Position numbers and translations under genes: made by a program. Of a stretch of 64,000 nucleotides of DNA, positions 20,407 to 28,481 are shown piece by piece; the stretch's first letter is position 1; each line of letters opens with the position of its first letter. Below the pieces are notes generated by a model. The model made no database searches. It saw nothing but the letters and a program-made list of their open reading frames with translations, and was not told where the DNA came from. This DNA comes from Variovorax sp. DXTD-1 (GTDB lineage: Bacteria; Pseudomonadota; Gammaproteobacteria; Burkholderiales; Burkholderiaceae_C), in assembly GCF_003984625.1 (NCBI RefSeq), contig NZ_RWKH01000027.1, positions 1 through 64,000 on the forward strand, read 5' to 3'.

Positions 20407-21565
20407 GCGAGCCGGCACCCAAGCCCCCGCCGCGCTGGCTGCGTGCGCGGTGGCCGTCGCCGTCCTTCTTGCGGGCTGCGCAAGCGGCACCCGCAGCGGC
20501 GGCGGTGCGCTGAGCGGCCGCGACGGCCCGGGCACGAACATTCCGTCAGACCTCGACCGGGTGCCCGATGCCGAGCCCCGCATCGAAGCCATTCGCAGCA
20601 GCGGCGGCACCAGCAAGCCCTACACGGTGCTGGGCCGGGCGTACCAGCCGATCACCGACGACCGGCCATTCCGGGAATCGGGCATCGCCTCGTGGTACGG
20701 CCGCAAGTTCCACAGCGCGTCGACCGCGAGCGGCGAGCCCTACGACATGTACGCCATGACGGCCGCGCACAAGACCCTGCCGTTGCCGAGCTACGTGCGG
20801 GTGCGCAACCCGGCCAACGGGCGCGAGGTGATCGTGCGGGTGAACGACCGCGGCCCTTTCGTCGACGGCCGGATCATCGACCTGAGCTACACCGCGGCGC
20901 TCAAGCTCGACCTGCTGCGCGGCGTGGCGCCGGTGGAGATCGAGCGCATCACGAACGAGGACATCCGCACCGGCGCTTGGCGGCGGGACTCGGGAACCGC
21001 GTATGCCGCGGCGCCGCCGGCACCATCGCCGCCCCGGCGTGCGGCGGCTGCATCGGTGGCCGTGCCTTCAGCCTGGGTGGCGCCGGTGGCGATGAATGCG
21101 CCGGAGGCCTCGACGATGCCGGTCGTGCCGCAAACGCCAATGGCTCCGACGGCGCCGATGGCGCAGACAGAAGAGGTCGCGCAAGCGGCGCCGGCAACGC
21201 TCGAGGCCGATACCGCGCCGCCGCCGCGCCAGCCCATGGTGGTCACCGACCTTGCGCCCATGGCGCCGCTGTCCGCGCCGACGGCGCCGGCAGCGGCCCC
21301 GTCGGCAGCCGCGCCATCTTCCGCCGCAGTGGCGGGCTTCTGGGTACAGCTCGGTGCCTTCCGCGAGCGCGATGGCGCGGAAAGCCTGCGCAACCAGGCG
21401 GCGCGCGGCCTGCCTTCACTGGCGCCGCAGCTGCGCGTTTTCAGCGAAGCCGGCACGCACCGGCTGCAGGCCGGACCCTTTGCCTCGCGCAATGAAGCCG
21501 GCGAGGCCGTGACGCAGCTGCGCGACAGCCTGCGCATCGCGCCGATGGTCGTCGAGCGCCGCTGA
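20399..21565 (+). CDS. rlpA: RlpA-like septal ring lytic transglycosylase with SPOR domain
   Basis: RlpA cleaves peptidoglycan strands lacking stem peptides. The N-terminus carries a hydrophobic segment ending LLAGC (lipobox). The double-psi beta-barrel domain follows (GIASWYGRKFHSASTASGE, YVRVRNPANGREVIVRVNDRGPF) with the catalytic His (KFH) and Asp (NDRGPF) regions. Then comes a long Ala/Pro linker and a C-terminal SPOR domain (FWVQLGAFRERDGAESLRNQ, HRLQAGPFASRNEA) that binds denuded glycan at the septum. TTG 20399 has GGAAGG about 7 nt upstream and overlaps the glnE stop by 8 nt, pointing to coupled translation. Confidence 0.87.
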   Translation: MAERAGTQAPAALAACAVAVAVLLAGCASGTRSGGGALSGRDGPGTNIPSDLDRVPDAEPRIEAIRSSGGTSKPYTVLGRAYQPITDDRPFRESGIASWYGRKFHSASTASGEPYDMYAMTAAHKTLPLPSYVRVRNPANGREVIVRVNDRGPFVDGRIIDLSYTAALKLDLLRGVAPVEIERITNEDIRTGAWRRDSGTAYAAAPPAPSPPRRAAAASVAVPSAWVAPVAMNAPEASTMPVVPQTPMAPTAPMAQTEEVAQAAPATLEADTAPPPRQPMVVTDLAPMAPLSAPTAPAAAPSAAAPSSAAVAGFWVQLGAFRERDGAESLRNQAARGLPSLAPQLRVFSEAGTHRLQAGPFASRNEAGEAVTQLRDSLRIAPMVVERR

Positions 21566-21576
21566 AGGAAAGAAGC

Positions 21577-22038
21577 TCAGTCCAGCGCCTTGGCGGCGAC
21601 GGGCATGCGCATGCCGACGTTGAGCCGGTTCCAGGTGTTGATCTGCGCGACAGCCACGGTGAGCTCGGCAATTTCGACATCGCTGAACTGCGCCTTCAGG
21701 GCTGCGAACTCGGCTTCGCGCTCGTCGTGATGGTCGGCCAGCCGCGTGAGCGATTCGGCCCACGCCAGCGCGGCGCGTTCGCGCTCGTTGAAAAAGCTTA
21801 CTTCGCGCCAGGTCGCCAGGCTGTTGATGCGCTGCCATCCCTCGCCCTGCTTGCGCAGGTCGCGCACGTGCATGTCGAGGCAGTAGGCGCAGCCATTGAT
21901 CTGCGAGACGCGCGCGAACACCAGATCGAGCACCGTCTTGCCGACGGTGCTCGAATCGATGCTGGCGCTGACGGCCAGGATGGCTTCGAAGGTCCGGGGG
22001 ATGGTCTTGAACCAGTTCAGGCGCGGGGTCGTGTTCAT
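21577..22038 (-). CDS. AhpD-like carboxymuconolactone decarboxylase family protein
   Basis: A 153-aa protein of the AhpD/carboxymuconolactone decarboxylase superfamily. It has the redox-type CxxCxxxH core (NGCAYCLDMHVRDL), expected to give thiol peroxidase-like or related activity. The Glu before it and the following WRE/ALAWAE segment are typical of the family. It lies directly downstream of an ECF41 sigma factor gene, the classical partner arrangement (COE protein). A perfect ECF41 promoter lies about 50 nt upstream of ATG 22038. A GGAG sits about 9 nt before the start. The physiological substrate is unknown. Confidence 0.9.
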   Translation of the reverse strand: MNTTPRLNWFKTIPRTFEAILAVSASIDSSTVGKTVLDLVFARVSQINGCAYCLDMHVRDLRKQGEGWQRINSLATWREVSFFNERERAALAWAESLTRLADHHDEREAEFAALKAQFSDVEIAELTVAVAQINTWNRLNVGMRMPVAAKALD

Positions 22039-22089
22039 GAAGATGCTCCAGTGGTTTGGGTTTGAAAGATCTGCTTCCTACCCACTGAA

Positions 22090-22116
22090 GACGGGCCGGC
22101 ACCCGGCCCTGTGACA
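22090..22116 (-). promoter_or_regulatory. ECF41-type promoter of the AhpD-like gene
   Basis: On the minus strand: TGTCACA (22116-22110), exactly 16 nt, then CGTC (22093-22090). This equals the published ECF41 target consensus TGTCACA-N16-CGTC. It is placed between the sigma gene stop and the AhpD-like start, giving a leader of roughly 45 nt. Confidence 0.85.
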
Positions 22117-22127
22117 CGCTGCGCGAA

Positions 22128-23009
22128 CTACTGCGAAGAAAAAAGCCGGGCGATGCGCGCCAGCTTGTCGGGGTTGCGCTGGGCGCGGATGCGCACGATG
22201 CGCTCGCCCTCGATCTCGAACGTCTGCGCCGATTCAAGCTGCCCATCGAAGAAGCGCAGCAGCCCCGGCTCGCCGTTGATGTCCACCAGTTCCATGCGCA
22301 CCGCAGGGCCCATGCGGCGCCAGAGCGCAAAGTAAAGCTGCGCCAGCCGCTGGCTGCCGCGCAGGACCTTGCTGAAAGACTGCACCTTGCCACCGCCGTC
22401 GCCGATGAGTTCGACGTCTTCCGCCATCAGCGCCTTCAGGTCCTGCAGGCTGCCGCGCGCGGCCGCATCGGCAAAGGCGCGCAGCAGGCGCTGGTGGGTT
22501 TCGCGCGAGACCTGGAAGCGCGGGCGTGCCTCCTGCACCTGCGCCTTGGCGCGGTGCACCAGCTGGCGGCAGGCGGCTTCGCTCTTGCCGAGGGTGCGCG
22601 CCACTTCTTCGTAGTCGGCGTCGAACACCTCGCGCAGCAGGAAGGCGGCGCGCGCCTCGGGCGCGAGGCGCTCCAGCACGGCAAGGAAAGCGACCGACAC
22701 GTTGTCGGCGCGCTCGAGCAGCTGCTCGGGCGTGGCGGGGGCGTCGGTGAGCGTCGGCTCGGGCATCCAAGCCCCGATGTAGTGCTCCCGCTGGACCTTA
22801 GCGGCGCGCAGCCGGTCGATGGAAAGACGGGTGACGACGGTGACCAGCCAGGCTTCGGCGCTGTCAAAACCGGCCTTGTCGGCCTCGTGCCAGCGCAGCC
22901 AGGCGTCTTGCACCACCTCTTCGGCCTCGGCAACGGTGCCGAGCATGCGGTAGGCAATGCCCTGAAGGCGGCGGCGGTGGCTGTCGAAAGTAAGGGTGGC
23001 GTCGTCCAT
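22128..23009 (-). CDS. ECF41-group RNA polymerase sigma factor (SigJ-like)
   Basis: A 293-aa extracytoplasmic-function sigma factor with region 2 (RRRLQGIAYRMLGTVAEAEEVVQDAWLRW), region 4 (REVFDADYEEVARTLGKSEAACRQLVHRA) and a C-terminal SnoaL-like extension of about 100 residues. The ECF41 hallmarks are all present: a WMPEP variant of WLPEP (GAWMPEPTL), DGGGK and NPDKL near the end. In this group the C-terminal domain replaces an anti-sigma factor. ATG 23009 lies only 9 nt downstream of the -10 element of its own ECF41 promoter; GTG 23015 is the alternative. It is followed by its AhpD-like partner gene. Confidence 0.93.
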   Translation of the reverse strand: MDDATLTFDSHRRRLQGIAYRMLGTVAEAEEVVQDAWLRWHEADKAGFDSAEAWLVTVVTRLSIDRLRAAKVQREHYIGAWMPEPTLTDAPATPEQLLERADNVSVAFLAVLERLAPEARAAFLLREVFDADYEEVARTLGKSEAACRQLVHRAKAQVQEARPRFQVSRETHQRLLRAFADAAARGSLQDLKALMAEDVELIGDGGGKVQSFSKVLRGSQRLAQLYFALWRRMGPAVRMELVDINGEPGLLRFFDGQLESAQTFEIEGERIVRIRAQRNPDKLARIARLFSSQ

Positions 23010-23017
23010 GGTCACAA

Positions 23018-23044
23018 GACGGGCGAGCGGCCTGGTTTGTGACA
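23018..23044 (-). promoter_or_regulatory. ECF41-type autoregulatory promoter of the sigma gene
   Basis: On the minus strand: TGTCACA (23044-23038), exactly 16 nt, then CGTC (23021-23018), a perfect ECF41 motif. Transcription should begin close to the ATG at 23009, implying an almost leaderless mRNA. Confidence 0.85.
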
Positions 23045-23076
23045 GGCCATTTCGCGGGACGCGCCCCTTTATCCCT

Positions 23077-23934
23077 TCAAGCGCCCTGGTACTCGGCCTT
23101 CGGTCCGAGGTTGGCGGAGACTTCCTTGCGGTAGCGGTTGAGTTCCTGCACGGTCTTGAAGCTGCGGTTCATGAGCAGGCTCAGGTTGTGCAGGATGCGC
23201 TCGCCGACCTTGCCCTCCCAGACGGCATCGAACTTGATCTGCTTGTCCAGCCAGTGCTCGAGCCAGTCGGGGTCGGGCATGCGGCTCTGGATGGTGTCGT
23301 TGGGGAACAGCGCCTTATTGACGTGCAGGTTGGTCGGGTGCAGCGCCTGGGCGGTTCGGCGCGCACTGGCCATGAGCACGCCCACCTTGGCGAATGCGGC
23401 ACGGGCCTCGTCGCCGAACTTTTCCATGGCGCGCTTCATGTAGCGCAGGTAGGCGCCGCCGTGGCGGGCTTCGTCCTGGCTCAGGGTGGTGTAGATGTGC
23501 TTGATGACCGGCTCGGTGTGCCACTGGGCCGCGCGGCGGTACCAGTGGTTGAGGCGGATCTCGCCGCAGAAGTGCAGCATGAGGGTTTCGAGCGGGGGCG
23601 CCGGGTCGAAGTCGAAGCGCACTTCGTGCAGCTCCTGCTCGGTAGGCGCATGCTGGGGGCTGAAGCGCTTGAGGTACTCCATGAGCACCAGCGAGTGCTT
23701 CTGCTCCTCGAAGAACCAGATCGACATGAAAGCCGAAAAGTCGCTATCGTGGCGGTTGTCGCGCAAGAACATTTCGGTGGCCGGCAGCGCCGCCCACTCG
23801 GTAATGGCGTTCATCTTGATGGTTTGCGCCTGTTCTTCGGACAGCAGCGAAGCATCGAACGACTGCCAGGGAATGTCCTTGTCCATGTCCCAGCGGACAG
23901 ATTCGAGTTGTCTGAAGAGTTCCGGATAAAGCAT
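23077..23934 (-). CDS. Ferritin-like di-iron protein, acyl-ACP desaturase-like
   Basis: A 285-aa all-helical protein with two ExxH motifs, EEQKH and DEARH, plus upstream Glu residues (ITEWAALPATE; CGEIRLNHWY). This is the ligand pattern of class I di-iron carboxylate proteins such as acyl-ACP desaturases (EENRH/DEKRH). No transmembrane segment is seen. The substrate is unknown; oxidation of a carrier-bound or soluble substrate is possible. ATG 23934 has AGAAAG about 7 nt upstream; a longer upstream frame lacks support. The gene lies next to oxidative-stress-type genes (ECF41/AhpD and glutathione peroxidase), which may be relevant. Confidence 0.8.
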   Translation of the reverse strand: MLYPELFRQLESVRWDMDKDIPWQSFDASLLSEEQAQTIKMNAITEWAALPATEMFLRDNRHDSDFSAFMSIWFFEEQKHSLVLMEYLKRFSPQHAPTEQELHEVRFDFDPAPPLETLMLHFCGEIRLNHWYRRAAQWHTEPVIKHIYTTLSQDEARHGGAYLRYMKRAMEKFGDEARAAFAKVGVLMASARRTAQALHPTNLHVNKALFPNDTIQSRMPDPDWLEHWLDKQIKFDAVWEGKVGERILHNLSLLMNRSFKTVQELNRYRKEVSANLGPKAEYQGA

Positions 23935-24062
23935 CAAAATCTTTCTAAGGCCGCCGATTTTAGTCGGCCTGCTTGGCGCGCTCGTGACAGACGCGCGATG
24001 ATGCGGCCATGCGCCCCCTGACGGCACGGATACATACCCCCATTTTTGTACCAGGAGCCCCT

Positions 24063-24704
24063 ATGCCAACCCCCACCCGATCGCCCGTGCCGATGCGCCT
24101 TGCACAGGCCGCCGCGCTCGCGGTTTGCCTGCTTGCCGCCGGTACGGCGGGTGCCCAGGCCCCCTCTGCCGGCCCATCCACGACCCCGGCCACCAGCCCC
24201 GCTGCCGCCCCCGCCGACGCAGCCTGCCCGGCCACACTGCAACACACCTTCCCGCGGCTGCAGGACGAAAAACCCCAATCTTTGTGCCAGTACTCCGGCA
24301 AAGTGGTGCTGGTGGTCAACACCGCGAGCTTCTGCGGCTTTACCCCGCAATACAAGGGGCTGGAGGCGCTGGACAACAAATATCGCTCGCGCGGGCTGGT
24401 GGTGCTGGGCTTTCCGTCGAACGATTTCTCCCAGGAGTCGGGCTCCAACAAGGAAATTGCCGATTTTTGTGAAAGCACCTTCGGCGTGAAGTTTCCAATG
24501 TTTGCCAAGTCTTCGGTCCGCGGCCCCAACGCCAACCCGCTGTTCAAGCAACTGGCGCTGGCCTCCGGCACCACGCCGAAGTGGAACTTCTACAAGTACC
24601 TGATCGGGCGCGACGGCAAGGTGGTTCAGGCGTGGTCGAGCATGACGGCGCCCGACGAAGCCGCTTTCGTGAAGGTGGTGGAGAGCCAGCTTGCTGCCAA
24701 CTGA
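24063..24704 (+). CDS. Glutathione peroxidase family protein, exported
   Basis: Glutathione/thioredoxin peroxidases reduce hydroperoxides. The catalytic Cys lies in NTASFCGFTPQYKGLE, the Gln in the second motif region (GFPSNDFSQESGSN) and the Trp in PKWNFYKYLIGRDG, the usual tetrad set. It differs from cytosolic forms by an N-terminal signal peptide (LAQAAALAVCLLAAGTAGAQA) and an Ala/Pro/Thr-rich linker, so it should act in the periplasm. AGGAG at 24052-24056 selects ATG 24063. It is divergent from the ferritin-like gene. Confidence 0.9.
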   Translation: MPTPTRSPVPMRLAQAAALAVCLLAAGTAGAQAPSAGPSTTPATSPAAAPADAACPATLQHTFPRLQDEKPQSLCQYSGKVVLVVNTASFCGFTPQYKGLEALDNKYRSRGLVVLGFPSNDFSQESGSNKEIADFCESTFGVKFPMFAKSSVRGPNANPLFKQLALASGTTPKWNFYKYLIGRDGKVVQAWSSMTAPDEAAFVKVVESQLAAN

Positions 24705-24995
24705 TCGGAAGCCCCGACCGGCTCTTTCTCGCATCGGAGTCTTGTAGTACGCGTGAACTGATCGTCACAAACGTTTACCACTGGATCGGGAACCGCGCTG
24801 GCACACTGTCCTCATAAAAGACGTGGGCAGCAAATGTCCTCCGGTTTTCATGTTGCGAGGTCTTCCGGGCGTTTCTCGTCTGGTCGAAATCCCGAGGTGA
24901 TTCTTCTCCTCCTCCCTCCCTCCCTCCTTCGCGTCGGGGCGCCTCGCAGCATTTTTGTATTCCCCACGAGAGGGGGCGCCGCACACGGTGCTCCG
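24705..24995. other. Intergenic region with pyrimidine tract
   Basis: This region holds no credible gene. Positions 24901-24930 are 30 consecutive pyrimidines. The complementary strand carries three GGG runs spaced by single A bases plus flanking GG runs, a potential G-quadruplex or triplex. The rest is featureless. Confidence 0.6.
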
Positions 24996-25032
24996 GAATT
25001 GAAAAAGGCGCCTGGGGCGCCTTTTTCAATTC
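24996..25032. terminator. Bidirectional intrinsic terminator
   Basis: GAATTGAAAAAGGCGCC (24996-25012) and its perfect complement (25016-25032) form a 17-bp stem with a 3-nt loop. The A-run and T-run on either side make it work in both directions. It overlaps the GST stop codon and lies downstream of the glutathione peroxidase gene. Confidence 0.85.
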
Positions 25033-25642
25033 ATGGTTGCGTGTCGATGAAGCTCGGCCGCAGCATCAGCTTGTCGTACAGCTTTCCGAGGTTCGGGTGC
25101 TCGCCGCGCCAGTCGATTTCGGGAAAGCGAAACCCCACCCAGCCCAGCGCGCAGCCGACCGCGATGTCCGACAGGCTGAGGTGAATGCCGCTGCAGAAGG
25201 GCTTGTCGCCCAGGCCCTTGGCCATGGCGGCAATGCCGCCCTCGACCTTGGCGCGCTGGCGCTCGATCCAGGTGGCGCTGCGCTCGCCGTCGCCGCGGCC
25301 GCTCCAAGTGGCTTCCAGGCGCCAGAGCACACCGGCGTCCATGACGCCATCGGCCAGCGCTTCCCAGGTCTTGACCTCCGCACGTTCGCGGCCCTGCTGC
25401 GGAATGAGCTTGCCCACGGGGGACAGCGTGTCCAGGTATTCGACGATCACGCGCGAGTCGAACATCGCCTCGCCGCCTTCCATGATGAGGCAAGGCACCT
25501 TGCCGAGAGGGTTGGAGTGGGCGATGGTGGTGTCGGCGGACCAGACATCTTCGATCACGAACTGGTAGTCGAGCCGTTTCTCGGCCAGCACCACGCGCAC
25601 CTTGCGCACATAAGGGCTGGCGGCCGATCCGATCAGTTTCAT
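25031..25642 (-). CDS. Glutathione S-transferase
   Basis: A 203-aa soluble GST. The N-terminal thioredoxin-like domain begins MKLIGSAASPYVRKVRVVL, with the catalytic Ser/Tyr region SPYVRKV, followed by the glutathione-binding NPLGKVPCLI and the ES-like pair DSRVI. The all-helical C-terminal domain contains SLSDIAVGCALGW, the usual N-capping motif. It resembles the YibF-type GSTs. It is convergent with the glutathione peroxidase gene and divergent from purB. Substrate unknown. Confidence 0.9.
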   Translation of the reverse strand: MKLIGSAASPYVRKVRVVLAEKRLDYQFVIEDVWSADTTIAHSNPLGKVPCLIMEGGEAMFDSRVIVEYLDTLSPVGKLIPQQGRERAEVKTWEALADGVMDAGVLWRLEATWSGRGDGERSATWIERQRAKVEGGIAAMAKGLGDKPFCSGIHLSLSDIAVGCALGWVGFRFPEIDWRGEHPNLGKLYDKLMLRPSFIDTQP

Positions 25643-25761
25643 GAAGGCTCTCTCCCTTTGCTTTGATAACGATTGTTCGTGGCTATTTTAGGGGAACGCT
25701 GAAAAAGGCAGCTTCGAACTGTCGCGAACGGGCGTCGGCGCGGCCCGCCTAAAATTCGGGC

Positions 25762-27141
25762 ATGAGCTTCTCCACCGTTTCCGCCCTCTCCCCACTGGAT
25801 GGCCGCTATGCGGCCAAACTCGCGGCATTGCGCCCACTGATGAGCGAACAGGGCTACATGCACCGGCGCGTGCAGGTCGAGGTGGCGTGGTTCATTGCGC
25901 TGTCCGACTGCGGCTTCGCTGAATTCAAGCCACTCACGGGCGGCGCCCGCAAGTACCTGCTGGGCCTGGTCGCCCACTTCTCGGAGGCCGACGCACTGGC
26001 CATCAAGGAAATCGAAAAAACCACCAACCACGACGTGAAGGCGGTCGAGTACTGGATCAAGTCCAAGTTCGAAGCCCGGCCGGAACTGCTGGCCGCCGCC
26101 GAGTTCGTGCACTTTGCCTGCACCAGCGAAGACATCAACAACACCAGCCATGCGCTGCAGATCCAGGCCGCCCGCGAGAAAGTGGTGCTGCCGGCCATCG
26201 ACGGGCTGATTGCCAAGCTGCGCGAAATGGCGCACCAGTTCGCCGGCGTGTCGATGCTGTCGCGCACGCACGGCCAGACCGCGAGCCCCACCACCGTGGG
26301 CAAGGAAATTGCGAACGTGGCGGTGCGCCTGTCGAAGGCCCGCGCGCAGATTGCCGCGGTGCAGCTGCTTGGCAAGATGAACGGCGCGGTGGGCAACTAC
26401 AACGCCCATCTCGCGGCCTGGCCCGAGTTCGACTGGGAGGCGTTCAGCCGCAAGGTCATCGAAACGCCCGCGCCGCTGGGCCTGGGCCTGAGCTTCCAGC
26501 CGTACAGCATCCAGATCGAGCCGCACGACTACATGGCCGAGCTGTTCGACGCGGTGGCGCGGGCCAACACCATCCTGATCGACTTCTCGCGCGACATCTG
26601 GGGCTACGTGAGCCTGGGCTACTTCAAGCAGCGTCTCAAGAAGGGCGAAATCGGCTCTTCGACGATGCCGCACAAGGTCAACCCGATCGACTTCGAAAAC
26701 GCCGAGGGCAACCTGGGCCTGGCCAATGCCGTGCTGCGCCACCTGAGCGAGAAGCTGCCGATCAGCCGCTGGCAGCGCGACCTGACCGATAGCACGGTGC
26801 TGCGCAACATCGGTGTGGCCTTCGGCTATGCCACGCTGGCCTATGCGAGCCTGGCCACCGGCCTGGGCAAGCTGGAGCTCAACGAAGAAGCGCTGGCCGA
26901 AGACCTCGACGCCTCGTGGGAAGTGCTGGCCGAGCCCATCCAGACCGTGATGCGCCGCTACGGCGTGCAGGGCGCCTACGAGCAGTTGAAGGAAGTGACG
27001 CGCGGCAAGACAGTCACGGCCGAGGCACTGCATGGGCTGATCCGCTCGCTCGAGATTCCCGAAGCGGAAAAGGAGCGGCTGCTGGCCATGACGCCGGCGA
27101 GCTACGTGGGCAAGGCCGCGGAGCTCGCCAGTAGAATCTGA
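25762..27141 (+). CDS. purB: Adenylosuccinate lyase
   Basis: PurB catalyses two fumarate-releasing steps in purine synthesis (SAICAR to AICAR, and adenylosuccinate to AMP). The fumarase/aspartase signature is plain as GSSTMPHKVNPIDFEN, the flexible catalytic loop. Other conserved parts are TSEDINNTSHALQ, SRTHGQTASPTTVGKE and SRWQRDLTDSTVLRNIG. Length 459 aa matches the E. coli enzyme (456). It is monocistronic, with a hairpin terminator 20 bp after the stop. Confidence 0.97.
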   Translation: MSFSTVSALSPLDGRYAAKLAALRPLMSEQGYMHRRVQVEVAWFIALSDCGFAEFKPLTGGARKYLLGLVAHFSEADALAIKEIEKTTNHDVKAVEYWIKSKFEARPELLAAAEFVHFACTSEDINNTSHALQIQAAREKVVLPAIDGLIAKLREMAHQFAGVSMLSRTHGQTASPTTVGKEIANVAVRLSKARAQIAAVQLLGKMNGAVGNYNAHLAAWPEFDWEAFSRKVIETPAPLGLGLSFQPYSIQIEPHDYMAELFDAVARANTILIDFSRDIWGYVSLGYFKQRLKKGEIGSSTMPHKVNPIDFENAEGNLGLANAVLRHLSEKLPISRWQRDLTDSTVLRNIGVAFGYATLAYASLATGLGKLELNEEALAEDLDASWEVLAEPIQTVMRRYGVQGAYEQLKEVTRGKTVTAEALHGLIRSLEIPEAEKERLLAMTPASYVGKAAELASRI

Positions 27142-27162
27142 GGCCTTCCGCATTCGATGCAC

Positions 27163-27186
27163 CAGCCGCCCGAGGGCGGCTGTTTG
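27163..27186 (+). terminator. Terminator of purB
   Basis: CAGCCGCC (27163-27170) pairs with GGCGGCTG (27175-27182), followed by a short TTTGC tail. An 8-bp GC-rich stem with a 4-nt loop. Confidence 0.7.
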
Positions 27187-27279
27187 CTTCGCACTTCCCC
27201 GGAAGATTTCCAGCCAGCGCGCCGTGAGCGGCGTGCAAGCCAACAACCCTGACGGGACTCTGCGAAGTCCCCGTTGTTC

Positions 27280-28431
27280 ATGCTGCGCGCCCCCCTGAGA
27301 CGCCTCTGGCTCAAGATTCACCGTTGGGTCGGCCTTTCGCTCGGCCCCGTACTCGCCCTCGTGGCGCTGGCCGGCGCCGTGCTGGTGGTGGCCTTGCCGA
27401 TCGACCGCTATGCGCATCCCGCCTTCTTCGTCGCGCGAAGCGCGGCCGATGCGGGAACAGCAACGGCCCGGGCCGCGCTTCCGCTCGAGCCGTTGCGCCA
27501 GCGCATCCTGGCCGAGTTCGGCCCCACCACCAACTTCACGCTGCGGCCGCCCCGCAAGCCCCACGAAACGCTCTGGGTGTACGTGCGCGGGCCGTGGGAA
27601 GGCACGCTTTACCTCGACCCGGCAACTGGCGCCGAGCAAGGCCGGCGCGGCTCGCACGAAGGCGCCTACAACCTGCTGTTCGAGTTGCACAGCAGCCTGC
27701 TGCTGGAAGACACGGGCAAGGGCATCCTGGCTTTCGTGGCGCTGGCCTACCTCTTCCTGCTGGTCACCGGCGTGGTGCTCTGGTGGCCCACGCGCTGGCC
27801 GCCTTCGCTGCGCATCGTGCTGAACCGCGGCCTCTTGCGCGGCTTGTTCGACTTGCATCGCACCGGCGGCGCGGTGCTCGGGCTGCTGATTGCGGTGTCG
27901 ATCTTCACCGGTGCCTACATGGCCTGGCGCCCGCTCGGCAACTTCATTTCAGCCGCGGTCGGGCAGCAGCAGGTCAAACCGCCCGTGGTGCCCAAGGGCG
28001 CTGCGTCAGGCCCCCGGCTTTCGCTCGACGAGCTCGTCGCCCGCGCCCAGCAGGTGTTTCCGGGCCAGCCGATCGGCTACGTGCAGGTGCCGGCCAAACC
28101 CGACCGGCCGCTGCGCGTGCGCTTCCGGCTGCCCGACGACCCGCATCCGAACGGCATCGGCTCGGCGTGGCTGCATCCGCTGACCGGCGAGGTGCTGGCG
28201 GTGCGCCGCTGGCAGGACCTGGACGTGGGCAACGGCGCGGTGGTGGTGATTTATCCGCTGCACACGGGCGAGCTGGGCGGGCTGGTGCACCAGGCGGTCA
28301 CCGTGCTGCTCGGCCTTGCCCTTTGCGGCCTGGGCGTGAGCGGCGTCTGGCTCTGGTGGCGGCGCCGCGCGGTGGCCGCGGCGGCGGCTCGCGACCGGGC
28401 ACTTTCCGGCAGCACCCGCACCACGTCCTGA
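27280..28431 (+). CDS. PepSY-associated membrane protein
   Basis: A 383-aa inner-membrane protein with four likely transmembrane segments: an N-terminal one (SLGPVLALVALAGAVLVVAL), two in the middle (GILAFVALAYLFLLVTGVVL; GGAVLGLLIAVSIFTGAYM) and a C-terminal one (VTVLLGLALCGLGVSGVWLWW). The HRWVGLSLG and DLHRTGG motifs are typical of PepSY-TM (PiuB-like) proteins, which accompany TonB-dependent siderophore receptors and may reduce or process ferric complexes. ATG 27280 is preferred; TTG 27274 lies in frame just upstream. The TonB receptor gene follows after 50 bp, a likely operon. Confidence 0.85.
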   Translation: MLRAPLRRLWLKIHRWVGLSLGPVLALVALAGAVLVVALPIDRYAHPAFFVARSAADAGTATARAALPLEPLRQRILAEFGPTTNFTLRPPRKPHETLWVYVRGPWEGTLYLDPATGAEQGRRGSHEGAYNLLFELHSSLLLEDTGKGILAFVALAYLFLLVTGVVLWWPTRWPPSLRIVLNRGLLRGLFDLHRTGGAVLGLLIAVSIFTGAYMAWRPLGNFISAAVGQQQVKPPVVPKGAASGPRLSLDELVARAQQVFPGQPIGYVQVPAKPDRPLRVRFRLPDDPHPNGIGSAWLHPLTGEVLAVRRWQDLDVGNGAVVVIYPLHTGELGGLVHQAVTVLLGLALCGLGVSGVWLWWRRRAVAAAAARDRALSGSTRTTS

Positions 28432-28481
28432 GCGGGGCGCCGCAGCAGCTTTCGATTTATTGAGATACCCGAGGAGAAACC

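Noticed and set aside
24775..25029. 84-codon minus-strand ORF in the peroxidase-GST gap
   Set aside because: Begins inside a perfect terminator hairpin and is rich in low-complexity Arg/Glu from the pyrimidine tract.
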